Of a DNA stretch of 64,000 bases, positions 17,020 through 26,164 are shown one piece after another (position 1 is the first letter of the stretch; each line of letters starts with the position of its first letter). Made by a program: the position numbers and the translations under genes. Below the pieces are notes generated by a model. The model did not search any database. It was not told the DNA's origin and saw only the letters and a list, made by a program, of their open reading frames with translations. This DNA comes from Oscillospiraceae bacterium (GTDB taxonomy: Bacteria; Bacillota; Clostridia; Oscillospirales; JAAYXM01), in NCBI GenBank assembly GCA_015067485.1, contig SVMJ01000004.1:1-64000 (forward strand). Reading direction: 5' to 3'.

Positions 17020-18108
17020 ATGCATAAAACGCCTTTGTTCGGAATCATTTTGGGCATCTTACTGATCCTTGCGATTTTGTGTTCGGGTCTTTTGATTGAA
17101 AACCGAACCTTCACCTGGCAACAGCCCCACACTCCGGTTCGCTCGGATTTCGGTGATTCCGCATACCTGGTCGCGCGCAATTACAAACAACTGCTCGACT
17201 GCACCGAGGCCATTCTCTCTGCCGGTGAAGACGTGGGCAGTATCCGCTATTATCACGATACCGAAGATATCTCGGCTGAACTTGCGGTCGCGTGTGATGA
17301 GATCACGCATCACACCCCGATCGGTGCCTTTGCGGTGGAATCGCTCAAAATGGAACCTACCCGCGTTCTCTCCTATCACAATATCCGTGTTTCGGTAAAG
17401 TACAAACGTACCGAAGACGAGATCACATCTCTTTATCCGCTCAATTCATCTTCCGAACTACAGGATATTCTGCGTCCCGCACTCACTACGCTGAAACCGT
17501 CGCTTCTTCTCACCATGGAATATTTCAGTCCCGAACTGTTAAACCTTGCTGAGAATCTGTCTTCGCTTTTGGTCTCCGATCCCGACTGTTGCTATGGGCT
17601 TAGCGGATATTCGGTGCATACATATCCCGATGAGGGTTTGGACCGAATCGTGGAAATCCGTTTTAACTACGACTGTTCCCCGGAAGAAGCCCTAAGCCGT
17701 CGCAACGCCACAACACAGGAGATCCAAACAATTACAAATCAAATGGAAAGCGATCGTGCGCCTGTCATCCTGCGCTCATTCTACGACCGCATCGTGAGTT
17801 CCACCGAGTGGGATGAGGCATCCGTCGCAAAGACCCCATACCATGTTTTATTTGAAAACCGCGGGACTTCCTATGCGATCGCGGCAACATTCTACAAACT
17901 CTGCCGTGCAAAAAATCTCCCCTGCTATATTGTACAGGGAACCTATCGCGGTACTCCCCATACCTGGAATCTGATTTATTTGGACAATAAGTGGCATCAT
18001 ATCGATTTGGCGCACGGCTCACGTTCCCCCGCCAGTTACGATCTCTTTATGGTGTCTTCCGAAAACATGAAAGATTACGAGTGGAAAACACCGAATTTGG
18101 AACATTGA
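17020..18108 (+). CDS. Membrane-anchored transglutaminase-fold protein lacking the catalytic Cys
   Basis: 362 aa starting at the ATG at 17020, which follows AAGGAAAGG; an upstream in-frame ATG at 16960 has no ribosome site. One N-terminal membrane segment (LFGIILGILLILAILCSGLL) leaves the rest outside. The C-terminal ~90 residues match the transglutaminase-like core: a helix (TSYAIAATFYKLCRAKNLPC), the His motif HTWN near 313 and the Asp motif HIDLAHG near 329. Active members have Cys at the start of that helix (GxCxxYA); here it reads RGTSYA. It is therefore probably a non-catalytic or altered member, perhaps binding cell-wall peptide. The middle region (about 60-270) is not recognised. Confidence 0.7.
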   Translation: MHKTPLFGIILGILLILAILCSGLLIENRTFTWQQPHTPVRSDFGDSAYLVARNYKQLLDCTEAILSAGEDVGSIRYYHDTEDISAELAVACDEITHHTPIGAFAVESLKMEPTRVLSYHNIRVSVKYKRTEDEITSLYPLNSSSELQDILRPALTTLKPSLLLTMEYFSPELLNLAENLSSLLVSDPDCCYGLSGYSVHTYPDEGLDRIVEIRFNYDCSPEEALSRRNATTQEIQTITNQMESDRAPVILRSFYDRIVSSTEWDEASVAKTPYHVLFENRGTSYAIAATFYKLCRAKNLPCYIVQGTYRGTPHTWNLIYLDNKWHHIDLAHGSRSPASYDLFMVSSENMKDYEWKTPNLEH

Positions 18109-18118
18109 AGATTTCCTG

Positions 18119-18147
18119 TTGAACACTCATAAAACTTGTGATATAAT
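18119..18147 (+). promoter_or_regulatory. Promoter of ppdK
   Basis: TTGAAC (18119-18124), 17 bases, TATAAT (18142-18147) with TGTGA directly before it (extended -10), about 39 bases upstream of the ppdK start codon. Confidence 0.8.
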
Positions 18148-18185
18148 TTAACATATTCTTAATAAACCACAGGGAGGAATGCACA

Positions 18186-20816
18186 ATGGCACATAAATAT
18201 GTATATCTGTTCTCCGAAGGGAACGGCTCCATGCGTGAATTGCTCGGAGGCAAGGGCGCAAACCTTGCTGAGATGACCGCGCTCGGGATGCCGGTTCCGC
18301 AGGGATTTACCATCTCCACCGAGGCTTGCACCAAGTATTACGAAGACGGCAAGCAGATCAACCCTGAAATCATGGAACAGATTATGGAACATATCGAAAA
18401 GATGGAGAAGATCACCGCCAAGAAATTCGGTGATTTGGAAAACCCGCTTCTCGTTTCGGTCCGTTCCGGTGCACGTGCATCCATGCCCGGTATGATGGAT
18501 ACCATCCTAAACCTCGGTCTGAACGAAGAAGTCGTGGAAGTCATGGCGAAGAAATCCGGGAACCCCCGTTGGGCATATGACTGCTATCGCCGTTTTATCC
18601 AGATGTATTCCGACGTTGTGATGGAAGTCGGCAAGAAATATTTCGAACAACTCATCGATGAGATGAAAGAGAAAAAAGGCATTACCCAGGACGTTGATCT
18701 GACCGCAGACGATCTCAAAGAACTCGCGGCACAGTTCAAAGCAGAATACAAAGCAAAAATCGGTTCCGATTTCCCGTCCGACCCGAAAGAACAACTGCTC
18801 GGCGCGGTCAAAGCGGTCTTCCGTTCGTGGGACAACCCCCGTGCAAATGTCTACCGCCGCGACAATGACATCCCCTACTCCTGGGGCACCGCGGTCAACG
18901 TCCAGGCGATGGCATTCGGCAATATGGGCGAAAACTGCGGCACCGGCGTTGCTTTCACCCGTGACCCGGCAACTGGTGAAAAGAAGTTGATGGGTGAATT
19001 TTTGACCAACGCACAGGGGGAAGACGTTGTTGCAGGCGTCCGTACCCCGATGCACATTGACGAAATGGAACAGAAGTTCCCCGCAGCATTCAAGCAGTTC
19101 AAAGAAGTCTGCGAAATTTTGGAAAACCATTACCACGATATGCAGGACATGGAGTTTACCATTGAAAATGAAAAACTCTATATGCTCCAGACCCGTAACG
19201 GCAAGCGTACCGCGCAGGCAGCTCTGCAGATCGCGGTCGACCTTGTGAAAGAAGGCCACAAAACCGAAGAAGAAGCGGTTTTAATGATCGACCCGCGCAA
19301 CCTTGACACCCTGCTCCACCCGCAGTTTGATTTAACGGCACTCAAAGCGGCAACCCCGATCGGCTGCGGTCTTGGTGCATCTCCGGGTGCAGCTTGCGGA
19401 CAAGTTGTCTTCTCTGCGGAAGACGCTGAAACTTGGAACAATGACGGCAAGAAAGTGGTTCTCGTCCGTTTGGAAACCTCTCCGGAAGACATCACCGGCA
19501 TGAAAGCCGCTCAGGGCATCCTGACCGTTCGCGGCGGCATGACCTCGCACGCGGCAGTCGTCGCACGCGGCATGGGTAAGTGCTGTGTCTCGGGTTGCGG
19601 CGAAATCGCAATGGACGAAGAAAACAAGCAGTTCACTTTGGCAGGCAAAACCTACCATGAAGGTGACTGCATCTCCATTGACGGTTCTACCGGTAAAATT
19701 TACGATGGCATCATCCCGACTGTTGACGCAGAAATCTCGGGCAACTTCGGCATCATCATGGGTTGGGCGGACAAGTTCCGCAAACTCAAAGTCCGCACCA
19801 ATGCCGACACTCCGACCGATGCAAAGAAAGCACGCGAACTCGGTGCAGAAGGCATCGGGCTTTGCCGCACCGAGCATATGTTCTTCGAAGCGGACCGCAT
19901 CGCAGCATTCAGAGAAATGATCTGCTCAAACACTGCAGAAGAACGCGAAGCGGCTCTCGCAAAGATTTTGCCGTATCAGCAGTCTGACTTTGAAAAACTC
20001 TATGTTGCTTTAGAGGGCACTCCGGTTTGCATCCGCTTCTTAGACCCGCCGCTCCACGAGTTCGTTCCGACAAGCGAAGAAGACATCGCACTTCTCGCAA
20101 AAGCACAGAACAAGTCGGTGGAAGACATCAAGGCACTCATCGCATCGCTCCACGAATTCAACCCGATGATGGGTCATCGCGGATGCCGTCTTGCGGTCAC
20201 CTATCCGGAGATCGCTAAGATGCAGACCACCGCAGTCATCCGTGCAGCAATCAAGGTTCAGAGCGAACACCCCGAATGGACCATCGTTCCCGAAATCATG
20301 ATCCCGCTCGTCGGCGATGTGGGCGAACTCAAGTACGTCAAGAACGTGGTTGTGGAGACCGCTGATGCGGAAATCGCAAAAGCAGGTGTCGCGCTCAAGT
20401 ACGAAGTGGGTACCATGATCGAGATCCCGAGAGCGTGCCTGACTGCAGACGAAATCGCAAAGAATGCAGACTTCTTCTGCTTCGGCACAAACGACCTGAC
20501 CCAGATGACTTACGGCTTCTCGCGTGACGATGCAGGCAAGTTCCTTGGCGCATACTACGATGCAAAACTTCTCGAGAACGATCCGTTTGCAAAACTCGAC
20601 CAGACAGGTGTCGGCAAACTGATGGATATGGCGATCGCATCCGGTCGCGCCGCAAACAAAGCACTCCACATCGGTATCTGCGGCGAACACGGCGGCGATC
20701 CGACTTCGGTCGAATTCTGCCACGCACTGGGGCTTGACTATGTCTCTTGCTCCCCGTTCCGTGTTCCCATCGCACGCCTCGCCGCCGCTCAGGCAGCCAT
20801 CAAAGAAGGTAAGTAA
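18186..20816 (+). CDS. ppdK: Pyruvate, phosphate dikinase
   Basis: 876 aa, full length. It interconverts PEP, AMP and PPi with pyruvate, ATP and Pi; in anaerobes it serves PPi-linked glycolysis or gluconeogenesis. The N-terminal nucleotide-binding domain begins KYVYLFSEGN and carries GGKGANLAEM. The swivelling phosphohistidine domain has GGMTSHAAVVARGMGKCCVS (His near 458). The C-terminal PEP-binding barrel has GIGLCRTEHMF, GHRGCRL and GICGEHGGDP (catalytic Cys near 831). It starts at 18186 after GGGAGGAATGCACA. It is monocistronic, with its own promoter and terminator. Confidence 0.97.
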   Translation: MAHKYVYLFSEGNGSMRELLGGKGANLAEMTALGMPVPQGFTISTEACTKYYEDGKQINPEIMEQIMEHIEKMEKITAKKFGDLENPLLVSVRSGARASMPGMMDTILNLGLNEEVVEVMAKKSGNPRWAYDCYRRFIQMYSDVVMEVGKKYFEQLIDEMKEKKGITQDVDLTADDLKELAAQFKAEYKAKIGSDFPSDPKEQLLGAVKAVFRSWDNPRANVYRRDNDIPYSWGTAVNVQAMAFGNMGENCGTGVAFTRDPATGEKKLMGEFLTNAQGEDVVAGVRTPMHIDEMEQKFPAAFKQFKEVCEILENHYHDMQDMEFTIENEKLYMLQTRNGKRTAQAALQIAVDLVKEGHKTEEEAVLMIDPRNLDTLLHPQFDLTALKAATPIGCGLGASPGAACGQVVFSAEDAETWNNDGKKVVLVRLETSPEDITGMKAAQGILTVRGGMTSHAAVVARGMGKCCVSGCGEIAMDEENKQFTLAGKTYHEGDCISIDGSTGKIYDGIIPTVDAEISGNFGIIMGWADKFRKLKVRTNADTPTDAKKARELGAEGIGLCRTEHMFFEADRIAAFREMICSNTAEEREAALAKILPYQQSDFEKLYVALEGTPVCIRFLDPPLHEFVPTSEEDIALLAKAQNKSVEDIKALIASLHEFNPMMGHRGCRLAVTYPEIAKMQTTAVIRAAIKVQSEHPEWTIVPEIMIPLVGDVGELKYVKNVVVETADAEIAKAGVALKYEVGTMIEIPRACLTADEIAKNADFFCFGTNDLTQMTYGFSRDDAGKFLGAYYDAKLLENDPFAKLDQTGVGKLMDMAIASGRAANKALHIGICGEHGGDPTSVEFCHALGLDYVSCSPFRVPIARLAAAQAAIKEGK

Positions 20817-20824
20817 TTGAATTC

Positions 20825-20856
20825 AAATCGCCCTGTCAAATTCGGCAGGGCGATTT
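20825..20856 (+). terminator. Terminator of ppdK
   Basis: AAATCGCCCTG and CAGGGCGATTT form an 11-base-pair stem with a 10-base loop, 9 bases after the ppdK stop. The nitroreductase -10 follows four bases later. Confidence 0.75.
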
Positions 20857-20857
20857 G

Positions 20858-20866
20858 TGATACAAT
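20858..20866 (+). promoter_or_regulatory. Extended -10 of the nitroreductase gene
   Basis: TGATACAAT (TACAAT at 20861-20866) within TTTGTGATACAATTT. No good -35 is visible; the -35 position falls in the loop of the ppdK terminator, so this relies on the extended -10. Confidence 0.55.
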
Positions 20867-20901
20867 TTGATAAAATCGGAAGAAACGAGGTGCAAAGCAG
20901 A

Positions 20902-21432
20902 ATGAATTTCACAGAAATTGCAGAAAACAGACAATCTTGCCGCAGTTATGATCCCACCCGCATGGTGGAAGACGAAAAATTGGACCGCATTTTGGCGGCC
21001 GCAACCCTTTCCCCGTCTGCTTGCAACGGTCAGCCGTATCAAATCACCGTCTGCAAAGGTGACACCGCCAAAAAAGTGGCAAAAGCGACGCAAGGCATGG
21101 GCATGAACAAATTTGCAACCGACGCACCCGTTATGCTGGTACTTTCGGAAATGCCATACGTTGCAACGGCAGCACTCGGCGCACGCGTCAAAAAGAATGA
21201 CTACCGCTCGATCGATATCGGTATCCTCACGGCATACATTACCGCCGAAGCGACTGTCCAGGGGCTTGGCACTTGTATTCTCGGTTGGTTGGATGACCAA
21301 GAAATCCGCGAAATCTGCGGCATAGACGAAAAAGTTCGACTGGTCATTACGCTCGGCTACGCTTCAAAAGATGATAAACTCCGCCCCAAAAAACGCAAAC
21401 CCATCTCCGAACTTATCAAAATCATCGAATGA
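20902..21432 (+). CDS. Nitroreductase family flavoprotein, 176 aa
   Basis: A flavin-dependent NAD(P)H oxidoreductase of the nitroreductase fold, cytoplasmic. The FMN-phosphate motif NRQSCRSYD lies at residues 9-17, SPSACNGQPY near 40 and the LGTCILGWLDD segment near 126. It is close to the short single-domain members (usual length 170-220). The ATG at 20902 follows GAGGTG; an in-frame ATG at 20857 would overlap the -10 and is rejected. The natural substrate (nitroaromatic, quinone or enone) is unknown. Monocistronic. Confidence 0.85.
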   Translation: MNFTEIAENRQSCRSYDPTRMVEDEKLDRILAAATLSPSACNGQPYQITVCKGDTAKKVAKATQGMGMNKFATDAPVMLVLSEMPYVATAALGARVKKNDYRSIDIGILTAYITAEATVQGLGTCILGWLDDQEIREICGIDEKVRLVITLGYASKDDKLRPKKRKPISELIKIIE

Positions 21433-21437
21433 TAGCG

Positions 21438-21467
21438 AAAACCCCACCGGATATTCGGTGGGGTTTT
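21438..21467. terminator. Bidirectional terminator, nitroreductase / radical SAM
   Basis: AAAACCCCACCG-GATATT-CGGTGGGGTTTT, with A and T runs on both sides. It serves both convergent genes and overlaps the first base pairs of the radical SAM stop. Confidence 0.85.
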
Positions 21468-22350
21468 ATTCTCCTTCAAACTCTGGGATATAGGTCTCTG
21501 TTGCGGAATCGGGTTCCTGGATGAATGCGTTTGTGATTCCTTTCTCGGCGCAGTAATCCACCATGGCTTCGTAGTGTTTCGGGTCAAGTTTGCGATTGAG
21601 TTTTGCAATGTTGCGCACCTGCGGCATGGGTGTATATTGGCTCATCAAACTGAGCCATACTGTATCTCCGTAAGTATCAAACACGTAATCGACAATCTTT
21701 TTGGTGTCAAACAAAAGCCCGGGAAGCATCAGGTGTCGCACGATCACGCCTCGTTTCATCATGCCACGTTCGTCAAAACTCGGACTTCCCACCTGTCTTA
21801 CCATCTCATCAAGGGCTGCTGACGCATGGGCAAAATAATTTGGTGCAGAAGAATACTCAGTCGCATATCGCTCCGAATAATACTTGATATCCGTGAGATA
21901 AACATCAATGATTCCTGCAAGAGACTTGATTGTGTGAGCGCTTTCATACCCACCGCAATTATATACAATCGGAAGATGTAGCCCCTGCTCTCGTGCGTTG
22001 CGGATTGCATCAATGATTTGCGGAACATAATGGGTGGGGGTTACCAAATTGATGTTCTCCGCCCCCTGCTCCTGCAAGGATAAAAACTTGGATGCAAGTT
22101 CCCAAACGCTCACAGGATAACCTTTTCCACACCCACTGATTTCATGGTTTTGGCAGTAGACACACTTCATGTTACAGTGAGAGAAGAACACGGTCCCTGA
22201 GCCGTTTTCGCCCGAAATGCACGGCTCTTCCCAGAAATGCAGGGCACATCGTGCGATTTTCACCACATCCCCTGCGCCGCAAAATCCGAGTTCTCCGTTT
22301 TCTCGCTTTGCCAGACAGTTTCGCGGGCAAAGCATACATTTCCCGGACAC
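21466..22350 (-). CDS. pflX: Radical SAM protein of the PflX family
   Basis: 294 aa from a GTG at 22350 preceded by AAAGGA. An upstream ATG at 22401 would place the TATAAT at 22380-22375 inside the gene, so the shorter start is preferred. An N-terminal Cys cluster (CMLCPRNC, then GFC) precedes the radical SAM motif CNMKCVYCQN near residue 100, typical of putative pyruvate-formate-lyase-activating-like proteins (COG1313). Such proteins cleave SAM through a 4Fe-4S cluster. The target of PflX is not established, and no pyruvate formate-lyase gene is present here. Confidence 0.8.
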   Translation of the reverse strand: MSGKCMLCPRNCLAKRENGELGFCGAGDVVKIARCALHFWEEPCISGENGSGTVFFSHCNMKCVYCQNHEISGCGKGYPVSVWELASKFLSLQEQGAENINLVTPTHYVPQIIDAIRNAREQGLHLPIVYNCGGYESAHTIKSLAGIIDVYLTDIKYYSERYATEYSSAPNYFAHASAALDEMVRQVGSPSFDERGMMKRGVIVRHLMLPGLLFDTKKIVDYVFDTYGDTVWLSLMSQYTPMPQVRNIAKLNRKLDPKHYEAMVDYCAEKGITNAFIQEPDSATETYIPEFEGE

Positions 22351-22388
22351 ACTCTCACTTCCTTTCCACCCGATATTATAACAAACGT

Positions 22389-22418
22389 ACCCCTGCACCA
22401 AACCAAGGGTGCAGGGGT
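22389..22418 (-). terminator. Terminator of the MacAB-SLH operon
   Basis: ACCCCTGCACC and GGTGCAGGGGT form an 11-base-pair stem with an 8-base loop, 6 bases after the SLH stop. The -10 of the radical SAM gene follows directly. Confidence 0.7.
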
Positions 22419-22423
22419 TCTCC

Positions 22424-24241
22424 TTATTTCGCCAAGATTATGCGGATGACTCCGTCTCTATCGTAGTAGCCGACCAAGTCAAAATCACCGTTCATCGCCG
22501 CATTCAGGCTGGAGAGATAGTGCGTATCATCACGCAGTTCATAGACCACCACACGGTCAGAAACGTTGTAATTGGTATTTCCGCCTTGTGCCGAAGTGGC
22601 ATTGAGCGCACGCAGAGCAATATGCTTGAGATTTTCGATTTTCTGCGTGCCGTCAAGCGTGGTAACCAGCGAGAATCCGCCGGTGGTGATATGGGTCATG
22701 GCATGCGCGTTGTTAAGTGTCATCTGATTGCCTTCCACAATGCACTGGTAGATATCACCGTTTTCCGACTCATTGACCTTGGTGATGAGACCGTACTGCT
22801 TGAGATCGCCCGTAACATCGTCCAAAATCAAGTGCGTGATGCGGTTGTTCGAGTCCGTGATATAGAAAATGACATCACTTGTTTTGAGCGTCATGCCTGC
22901 AAGACGGCTCGGATAAATGCGAACTCCGCGTCCTTCGCATACATCAAGAATCTGGACATCGCCTGCAAACTTCAGCGAACCCACGCCGCTTGCAAGAGAA
23001 TCTATCTTTCCGGAAATCCCCTTTTTGCCGAGTACGGTAACTTTCACATTTGAACCCACCGCAACGCGTACAACCGAGCCCACCGAAACCGACTTGTTTT
23101 CACACGGATACTCACCCGTTACACCGTCTGTCCCCAAAACCGTGAGCATATTCTGACTGGACTGTGATCCGTTGGAATCGGTGATGGACTTGATACTGCT
23201 TGATACCACCACACCGTAGACTTCACCCGAAGTCTGCGCGCCGCTCGCACACCCGACCACGTGCCCGTCTTTTCCGAGTAGCAGAGACACCGCATCCCCG
23301 ATTTTATATCCGCCGTAGTTGGAGAGTGCATACGAGCCTTCGCTGCTGAGCGAATAGGTTTTCCCCGATACGGTAACAGATGTCGGTGCAATCAGGTTCG
23401 GGCTTGCCGCTTCCAGCACCCCGTAAACTTTCTTGGAATATACCCACAGGGTTTTCAGTTCGCTCGAATAGTAGACCACATCGTCTGTTACGATCATGGA
23501 TGCAGACGATGCCGCATCGTTTCGGAATACGGTGGCATCGGACACGTCAAACGAAAGTGCGTTTCTCCACGTGCCATCGGTTACGATAATCGGACCTTTT
23601 ACTGTTTCATTGAGCATCTGTGCGGTGTTGACGTTTCCGTCCGAATCCACCGAATACCCCAACGTGGTGCAATGGATCTTACCTTCCTTATTCGTTGCAT
23701 TCAGCGCGTTATAGAGCAGGTACATACAGTCGCGGCGCGACATATCTCCGCCCTGCATACAAGAGACGTTTTCATCCAGTCCCAACGCACGGTATTGATT
23801 GATCTGCGCGGTGGGGTACGTGCCCAAAAAGTCGGCATCACGGTAGCCGAGCAGTTTCAGTACAATATTGACTGCCTCTTCCATCTTGACCGGGTTTTCC
23901 GGGCGGAATCTGCCGTCTAAATACCCATTGATCCATCCGTTTTGCACCGCGGCAAAGACGTAGCCCGATGCCCAATGTGAGCCACGCACATCGGGAAACG
24001 GCGCACTTGCGGATGAATCGCCCGTGAGTTCCCTTTGCGGTGATGCTTTGATTACCATTTTCGCAAACTCAGCGCGAGTAACGGATTTTGACAGATTGAG
24101 ATTTCCCGAAGTATCCCCGTTCATAATACCGAGAAGTCCAACCGTTTGAATCACGGTGTCTTCACGCACTGCATGTGCAGGAAGCACCAAAAGAGATGCC
24201 AGCATGGCTACAACCAATGCGACACAGAGTATTCTTTTCAT
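22424..24241 (-). CDS. S-layer homology (SLH) domain surface protein, 605 aa
   Basis: Secreted: signal peptide MKRILCVALVVAMLASLLVLP-AHA. Residues about 25-180 hold SLH repeats: LLGIMNGDTSG..VTRAEFAKMV, then FPDVRGSHWASGYVFAAVQN with GWINGYLDGRFRPENPV, then a degenerate third (YRALGLDENVSCMQGG..SRRDCMYLLYNAL). SLH domains bind pyruvylated secondary cell-wall polymer. The remaining ~420 aa are beta-rich and unrecognised, with repeated short segments on ligand or surface scale. It starts 15 bases after the MacB-like permease, so it is the last gene of that export operon. It may be a wall-side partner or cargo of the transporter (inference from context). Confidence 0.85.
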   Translation of the reverse strand: MKRILCVALVVAMLASLLVLPAHAVREDTVIQTVGLLGIMNGDTSGNLNLSKSVTRAEFAKMVIKASPQRELTGDSSASAPFPDVRGSHWASGYVFAAVQNGWINGYLDGRFRPENPVKMEEAVNIVLKLLGYRDADFLGTYPTAQINQYRALGLDENVSCMQGGDMSRRDCMYLLYNALNATNKEGKIHCTTLGYSVDSDGNVNTAQMLNETVKGPIIVTDGTWRNALSFDVSDATVFRNDAASSASMIVTDDVVYYSSELKTLWVYSKKVYGVLEAASPNLIAPTSVTVSGKTYSLSSEGSYALSNYGGYKIGDAVSLLLGKDGHVVGCASGAQTSGEVYGVVVSSSIKSITDSNGSQSSQNMLTVLGTDGVTGEYPCENKSVSVGSVVRVAVGSNVKVTVLGKKGISGKIDSLASGVGSLKFAGDVQILDVCEGRGVRIYPSRLAGMTLKTSDVIFYITDSNNRITHLILDDVTGDLKQYGLITKVNESENGDIYQCIVEGNQMTLNNAHAMTHITTGGFSLVTTLDGTQKIENLKHIALRALNATSAQGGNTNYNVSDRVVVYELRDDTHYLSSLNAAMNGDFDLVGYYDRDGVIRIILAK

Positions 24242-24256
24242 CGTTTCATTCCCCCT

Positions 24257-25429
24257 TTAATCATAGCGAAGTGCGTCAATCGGATTCAGTTTCGCCGCTT
24301 TACGCGCAGGCAGGAACCCGAACAAGATCCCGATCCCGACCGATACGCCGAATGCAAGCATAATTGAGCCGAGTGTTGCGACCGCGGTGAAGCCGACCAG
24401 TTTCCCGATGAGTCCCGAACAGATCACACCGAACACGATCCCGATCACACCGCCGACACCGCTTGTGGTGCCTGCTTCAATGATAAACTGACTTAAAATA
24501 TCGCGTTCTTTTGCGCCCACCGATTTTCGAATGCCGATCTCACGGGTGCGCTCGGTAACCGAAACCAACATGATGTTCATGATCCCGATGCCGCCGACCA
24601 AAAGCGAGATTGCGGCAATCGCAACCAAAAACAGCACCATATTGTCCATCAGGTTATTTACCTCGGTCATCATGCTTGCCATGTTCATAATGAAATAGGC
24701 ATTTTCACTTTGGAACACGCGATAAAGCATCTGTTCCAACTTGGTTTCCACCTGTTCCGCCACATCTGCGCTTTTTGCAGCAAGCGTGTAAGAAGTCATC
24801 AAACGCCCTCCGCTGAGTTTGGTGGCGCAGGTGTAGGGCACCAAAACCATGTCGTCGGAACTGCCTTCGCTTGAATCTGCCTGTTCGTCCAGCACGCCTA
24901 TCACTTCATAGTGGAAGCCGTTGATGTTGAGTTTCTGTCCAATCGGTCTACTTCCAAGGATTTCCTTTGCGAGATAACTGCCGACCACACAAACATTCAT
25001 ACGGCTGTAACAGTCCACATATTGGATCCCGCGCCCCTGTGCGACCGTCAAGTTCTTAATATCGCAGTACTGTTCGTTGACCCCTGTGAGAGAACTCGAG
25101 AGTTCTTCAGTTTCAAATTTCACGGTGGCGCTTACGTTTGCGGTCGGACTGACTCCGCGCAGAATCTCTTTGTTTTCTTCTGCGAATTCATAGAAATCGT
25201 TTTCGCTCACTTGACGGGAGCTTCCGCGACCCGTAACATTGACGGTCAAAAGATCGGTACCTAAACCGCTGATTGCGCTGTTCATCTCGTTCTGAAGCCC
25301 TTGCCCCAAACTGACGATGATGATGACCGCGCCGACACCGACGATGATGCCGAGCATGGTGAGAAACGCCCGCACTTTGCCTGTGCTTAAACTCTTGAGC
25401 GCAAGCAGAAAAGACTGATAGAAATTCAT
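24257..25429 (-). CDS. macB: MacB-like ABC transporter permease
   Basis: 390 aa with the MacB/FtsX layout. One N-terminal membrane helix (VRAFLTMLGIIVGVGAVIII) is followed by a ~210-residue extracellular MacB core domain and three C-terminal helices (NLMDNMVLFLVAIAAISLLV, GIMNIMLVSVTERTREIGIR motif, then two more). The true start is the ATG at 25429 with GGAGGTG upstream; it overlaps the ATPase stop by four bases (ATGA), which couples translation. Members use ATP for mechanotransmission across the envelope, exporting peptides, lipoproteins or drugs. Confidence 0.88.
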   Translation of the reverse strand: MNFYQSFLLALKSLSTGKVRAFLTMLGIIVGVGAVIIIVSLGQGLQNEMNSAISGLGTDLLTVNVTGRGSSRQVSENDFYEFAEENKEILRGVSPTANVSATVKFETEELSSSLTGVNEQYCDIKNLTVAQGRGIQYVDCYSRMNVCVVGSYLAKEILGSRPIGQKLNINGFHYEVIGVLDEQADSSEGSSDDMVLVPYTCATKLSGGRLMTSYTLAAKSADVAEQVETKLEQMLYRVFQSENAYFIMNMASMMTEVNNLMDNMVLFLVAIAAISLLVGGIGIMNIMLVSVTERTREIGIRKSVGAKERDILSQFIIEAGTTSGVGGVIGIVFGVICSGLIGKLVGFTAVATLGSIMLAFGVSVGIGILFGFLPARKAAKLNPIDALRYD

Positions 25430-26148
25430 GCCTGCACCTCCGATTCCACCACCGCATTTTCTCCGTTTGACGGACCGTCGTATGTAATACATCCGTCCGC
25501 GAGTTTGATAATGCGTTTTGCTTGTTTTGCGATGGAATTGTCATGTGTGATCAAAACCACCGTGCGACCTTCTTCATTCAGTTCTTTGAGAAATTTGAGC
25601 ACTTCGGCGCCGGTCTTACTGTCCAAAGCCCCGGTGGGTTCGTCCGCCAAAATCACAGACGGATTTCCCGCAAGTGCACGTGCAATGGAAACGCGCTGTT
25701 GCTGACCACCCGAGAGTTGGGATGGCAGATTCTTTCTCTTTTCCAAAACACCCACGCGTTTGAGCGCTTCACTTGCCGCTGCCCTGCGGGTTTGTTTATC
25801 GTACCCCGCATACAAAAGCGGAAGTTCCACATTTTCCTGTACGTTCAGTTTCGGAATCAGGTTATACTGCTGGAAAATGAAGCCGAGTTTACGGCCTCGG
25901 ATATCCGCAAGTTGGTTTGAATTCATGGTGGAGACATCCACTCCGTCGAGCAGATATTTCCCGCTCGTGGGAACGTCTAGACAACCGATGATATTCATAC
26001 AGGTTGACTTACCCGAGCCGGACTGACCCACGATGGCGATAAATTCGCCCTCTTCAATCGTGAGCGAAATGCCGTCCAGCGCGTGCAGGGCTTCATCGCC
26101 CATCTGATAGATTTTATAGACATTTTGAAGTTCAATAATTGCTGACAA
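25426..26148 (-). CDS. MacB-like ABC transporter ATP-binding protein
   Basis: 240 aa of the LolD/MacB ATPase group: Walker A GQSGSGKST near 41, signature LSGGQQQRVSIARAL, Walker B VILADEPTGALD and the H-loop THD. The start is taken as TTG at 26148: GGAGG lies eight bases before it and the protein then begins MSAIIELQNVYKIYQMGDEA like relatives. No ATG fits; upstream in-frame codons run through the end of the adaptor gene. It overlaps the permease by four bases. Confidence 0.9.
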   Translation of the reverse strand: MSAIIELQNVYKIYQMGDEALHALDGISLTIEEGEFIAIVGQSGSGKSTCMNIIGCLDVPTSGKYLLDGVDVSTMNSNQLADIRGRKLGFIFQQYNLIPKLNVQENVELPLLYAGYDKQTRRAAASEALKRVGVLEKRKNLPSQLSGGQQQRVSIARALAGNPSVILADEPTGALDSKTGAEVLKFLKELNEEGRTVVLITHDNSIAKQAKRIIKLADGCITYDGPSNGENAVVESEVQA

Positions 26149-26164
26149 ATCAGACACCTCCGAT

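Noticed and set aside
22351-22401. Longer start of the PflX-like protein
   Set aside because: The extra 17 codons contain a TATAAT at -10 spacing from a GTG with a good ribosome site at 22350.
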